Source of the DNA: Terebella lapidaria
Taxonomy: Eukaryota; Annelida; Polychaeta; Terebellida; Terebellidae
Reading direction: 5' to 3'
Assembly (NCBI GenBank): GCA_949152475.1
Contig: OX424565.1
Coordinates: 10,857,953 to 10,921,952 of the forward strand
DNA: 64,000 bases
The translations under genes were made by a program, and so were the position numbers. Shown piece after piece: positions 62,376 through 64,000 of this stretch. How positions within the stretch are numbered: position 1 is the first letter of the stretch; the number at the start of each line of letters is the position of its first letter. Below the pieces are notes generated by a model. The model saw only the letters and a list, made by a program, of their open reading frames with translations, was not told where the DNA came from and made no database searches.

Positions 62376-62397
62376 CACGTGCTGAGCGTCACGTGAC
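62376..62397. promoter_or_regulatory. Paired CACGTG boxes
   Basis: CACGTG at 62376-62381 and again at 62390-62395. The second is inside the perfect 10-bp palindrome GTCACGTGAC, the preferred site of USF/MiT-type bHLH-zip factors. The 14-bp spacing would not place the two sites on the same helical face. The surroundings (62340-62500) are more CpG-rich than average. An enhancer role is inference only. Confidence 0.4.
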
Positions 62398-63230
62398 ATC
62401 TCTATGACGACAGGTCCCCGGATGAATGGCCCTCCAAGAGAAGTCCATTTGGCTCGTTAATGTCGGCAGCTGGCCGAGATATCATACGAGTTACCGTGTG
62501 AAGAGGCGGGAGTTTATGAGCAAACATGACGACAGATCACTTGAGCCTTTTGTTCTTGCGATACCAGTTCGCCTTTTGATTGTGACATGTTTTACGAGTA
62601 CCTGATATGGGAGCATTTTCCACATACATCATTGTTTCAGTTTACCAAGGACACGCCCACTGAAACCCTATTCCTTGTCTTAACTCACTTGACTGTCCCT
62701 GGGTGAGGTGGTCATTTATTCGTGACAGTACACAGTGTACCGCCCCAGGGTTATCCTCACCTCATTCTCGCCCTCTATAAAGCAAAGTGCGAGACGAGGT
62801 GATAACAAGGTCGAAGGTAATAATAATGATAATATTGGTCAGTGAACGGCGAACGGGTGACAAGACACACCTTCCACGGGTTAACATCGGGGCATACCAC
62901 CGCAGAGCTGGCACCAAAGTATTACCCCGGGGGAACATTTAATCATCCTTAAGGATGGCTTTACTGTATGCCATGATGAAATGCTTAATAAGCAGGGTGT
63001 GTCCTGGCGAATGATATATCGTTACGAACTTTGTGGCCAGTCGCAAGATTGGGTCGTAGGCATATATTTTCTGCCTCTGTGCAGATATATGATAACATTT
63101 ACATTACATTCTTACATTCATTTCTGATGGCTGTGATACACGAATTCGCATGGAGAAGATATATTAGGTTATTATGTTGATAGCTTTTCATATGAATTCA
63201 ATCATATTAACAATAGCAGCAGCTACTCGC

Positions 63231-63480
63231 AAACTGTCTGCCCCTGATGACTTTGGATATGTGGTTTGGATATACATGTATAGGTTTTTCGGCAGATTTT
63301 GTTCTAAAGTGGAATATTCAGTTGAAAGTGATCATTAGCTATCCTCAAAGCAGCTGCACAATGCAAAAGTTCCAATGCGCACGCGAACTTTGGAATTTGA
63401 CATTGAAAATCGGATTTGAAAAAATAGTTTCGCACGGAACGGTTCCCATGCAGTGATACAAAAGTAACAACAAGAAAATG
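63231..63480. repeat. E1 scrap followed by repeat block shared with 54.7 kb
   Basis: 63233-63258 contains AAACTGTCTGCCCCTGATGA followed by CTTTGGAT, the core phrase of reverse-oriented E1. 63385-63480 matches 54655-54760. No gene. Confidence 0.55.
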
Positions 63481-64000
63481 CAGCTACCTGCGGGAGACGA
63501 CATTAGAGCTCGAGCACACCATCAGCACCACGAGACCTGAATATATCTTACACAACGCCCCCCCCCCTCCCTTTACAAAAAAAAGAAAATTGAAACATAT
63601 CATGTCCCACATGATTCCAATTCATTTCCGTATATTATGATGAAACACATAGGCCTACTTCAATCATATTCCTAATTAGTAAACATTTATTTTCAAGTCA
63701 ATGAAACAGATACGCCTGATAAAATGATATTAGACATCAATAAAATATCCTTAAAATATTGGAAACTATGAGGAATATCTGCGTCTAATATCATGATATA
63801 GATAGCACATGCATACTGAGCAAATTAAAAGACCAGTTCAAAATAAAAAGGTTTCGCAACCCAGCATGGAACACCTTGTCATGTGATAAAATATGTCCAA
63901 TTACGGTAAATGTAGTCGTGGTACCGCAGACGAATCGTTGTGTTTACTTCATGACGCCAAAGAAGGCCACACGCAAGGTTACATGTACGTGCATGCACAA
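63481..64000. other. Non-coding stretch to window end
   Basis: C10 run at 63558-63567. No gene recognised. Confidence 0.4.

Larger units (their letters stand above)
59956..63230. other. Low-repeat non-coding stretch
   Basis: No exon, RNA gene or mobile element recognised. It contains the 21-bp direct repeat at 61396-61437 and the paired CACGTG boxes at 62376-62397. Other acceptor-like sites (TTTTCTTTCAG at about 62225, TTGTTTCAG at about 62640) are not followed by convincing frames. Confidence 0.4.

Noticed and set aside
62690-62800. Second TATA-type promoter around TATAAAG (about 62776)
   Set aside because: No donor, CpG patch or ordered upstream elements support it; a lone TATAAAG is expected by chance in AT-rich DNA.

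Overview
The window reads as AT-rich, intron/intergenic-type nuclear DNA of a eukaryote, most likely a marine invertebrate. This rests on sequence style only: microsatellites, long G/C homopolymer runs, many diverged dispersed repeats, blocks rich in GGTCA and AAAATGGCC motifs, one CpG-rich promoter-like patch, and intron-style splice signals. The phylum cannot be fixed from the sequence alone. No open reading frame on either strand looks like a real protein: the longest (about 180 codons) is made of repeat DNA, and no recognisable domain, transposase or reverse transcriptase was found. No CDS is therefore called.

Left part (1-20.6 kb): old, strongly diverged local duplications. Related blocks recur around 2.4-4.8, 5.7, 7.1-7.9, 9.2-10.0, 10.9-11.7, 12.2/13.1, 15.0-16.0 and 16.9-17.7 kb. 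A roughly 280-350 bp dispersed element (called E1 here) is scattered through them, including an inverted cluster at 8.5-9.2 kb. Between 20.6 and 21.27 kb lies a CpG-rich stretch followed by a consensus splice donor, read as a promoter with a non-coding first exon on the + strand. Two short DNA-transposon-like repeats follow (21.8-22.4 and 22.5-22.8 kb).

Centre (about 23.1-56.7 kb): the dominant structure is a direct tandem array of a non-coding unit of about 5.6-6.35 kb. I count U0 (23080-28640), U1 (28641-34992), U2 (34993-41072), U3 (41073-47151), U4 (47152 to about 52710) and a truncated U5 (53447 to about 56735). U2 and U3 are the same sequence at a period of exactly 6080 bp, with no mismatch seen between 34061 and about 47056. 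U0, U4 and U5 are much more diverged, and U4 is a mosaic. U0-U4 each carry a minus-strand tRNA-Ser-like relic with intact-looking A and B boxes in the better copies. Comparing units reveals clean insertions and deletions: an E1 insertion in U1 with empty sites in U0, U2 and U3; a palindrome-bearing insertion in U0; an insertion of about 1 kb shared by U1-U3; and a G-tract/(CT)n/hairpin insertion in U4.

Right part (56.7-64 kb): less repetitive. It holds a TATA-box promoter-like stretch with a short non-coding exon and splice donor at 58.1-58.3 kb (+ strand), a weak candidate small intron at 59.89-59.96 kb, paired CACGTG boxes at 62.4 kb, and repeat fragments near the end. The two promoter-like regions suggest + strand genes starting at about 21 and 58 kb whose coding exons lie in unrecognised positions or outside the window.
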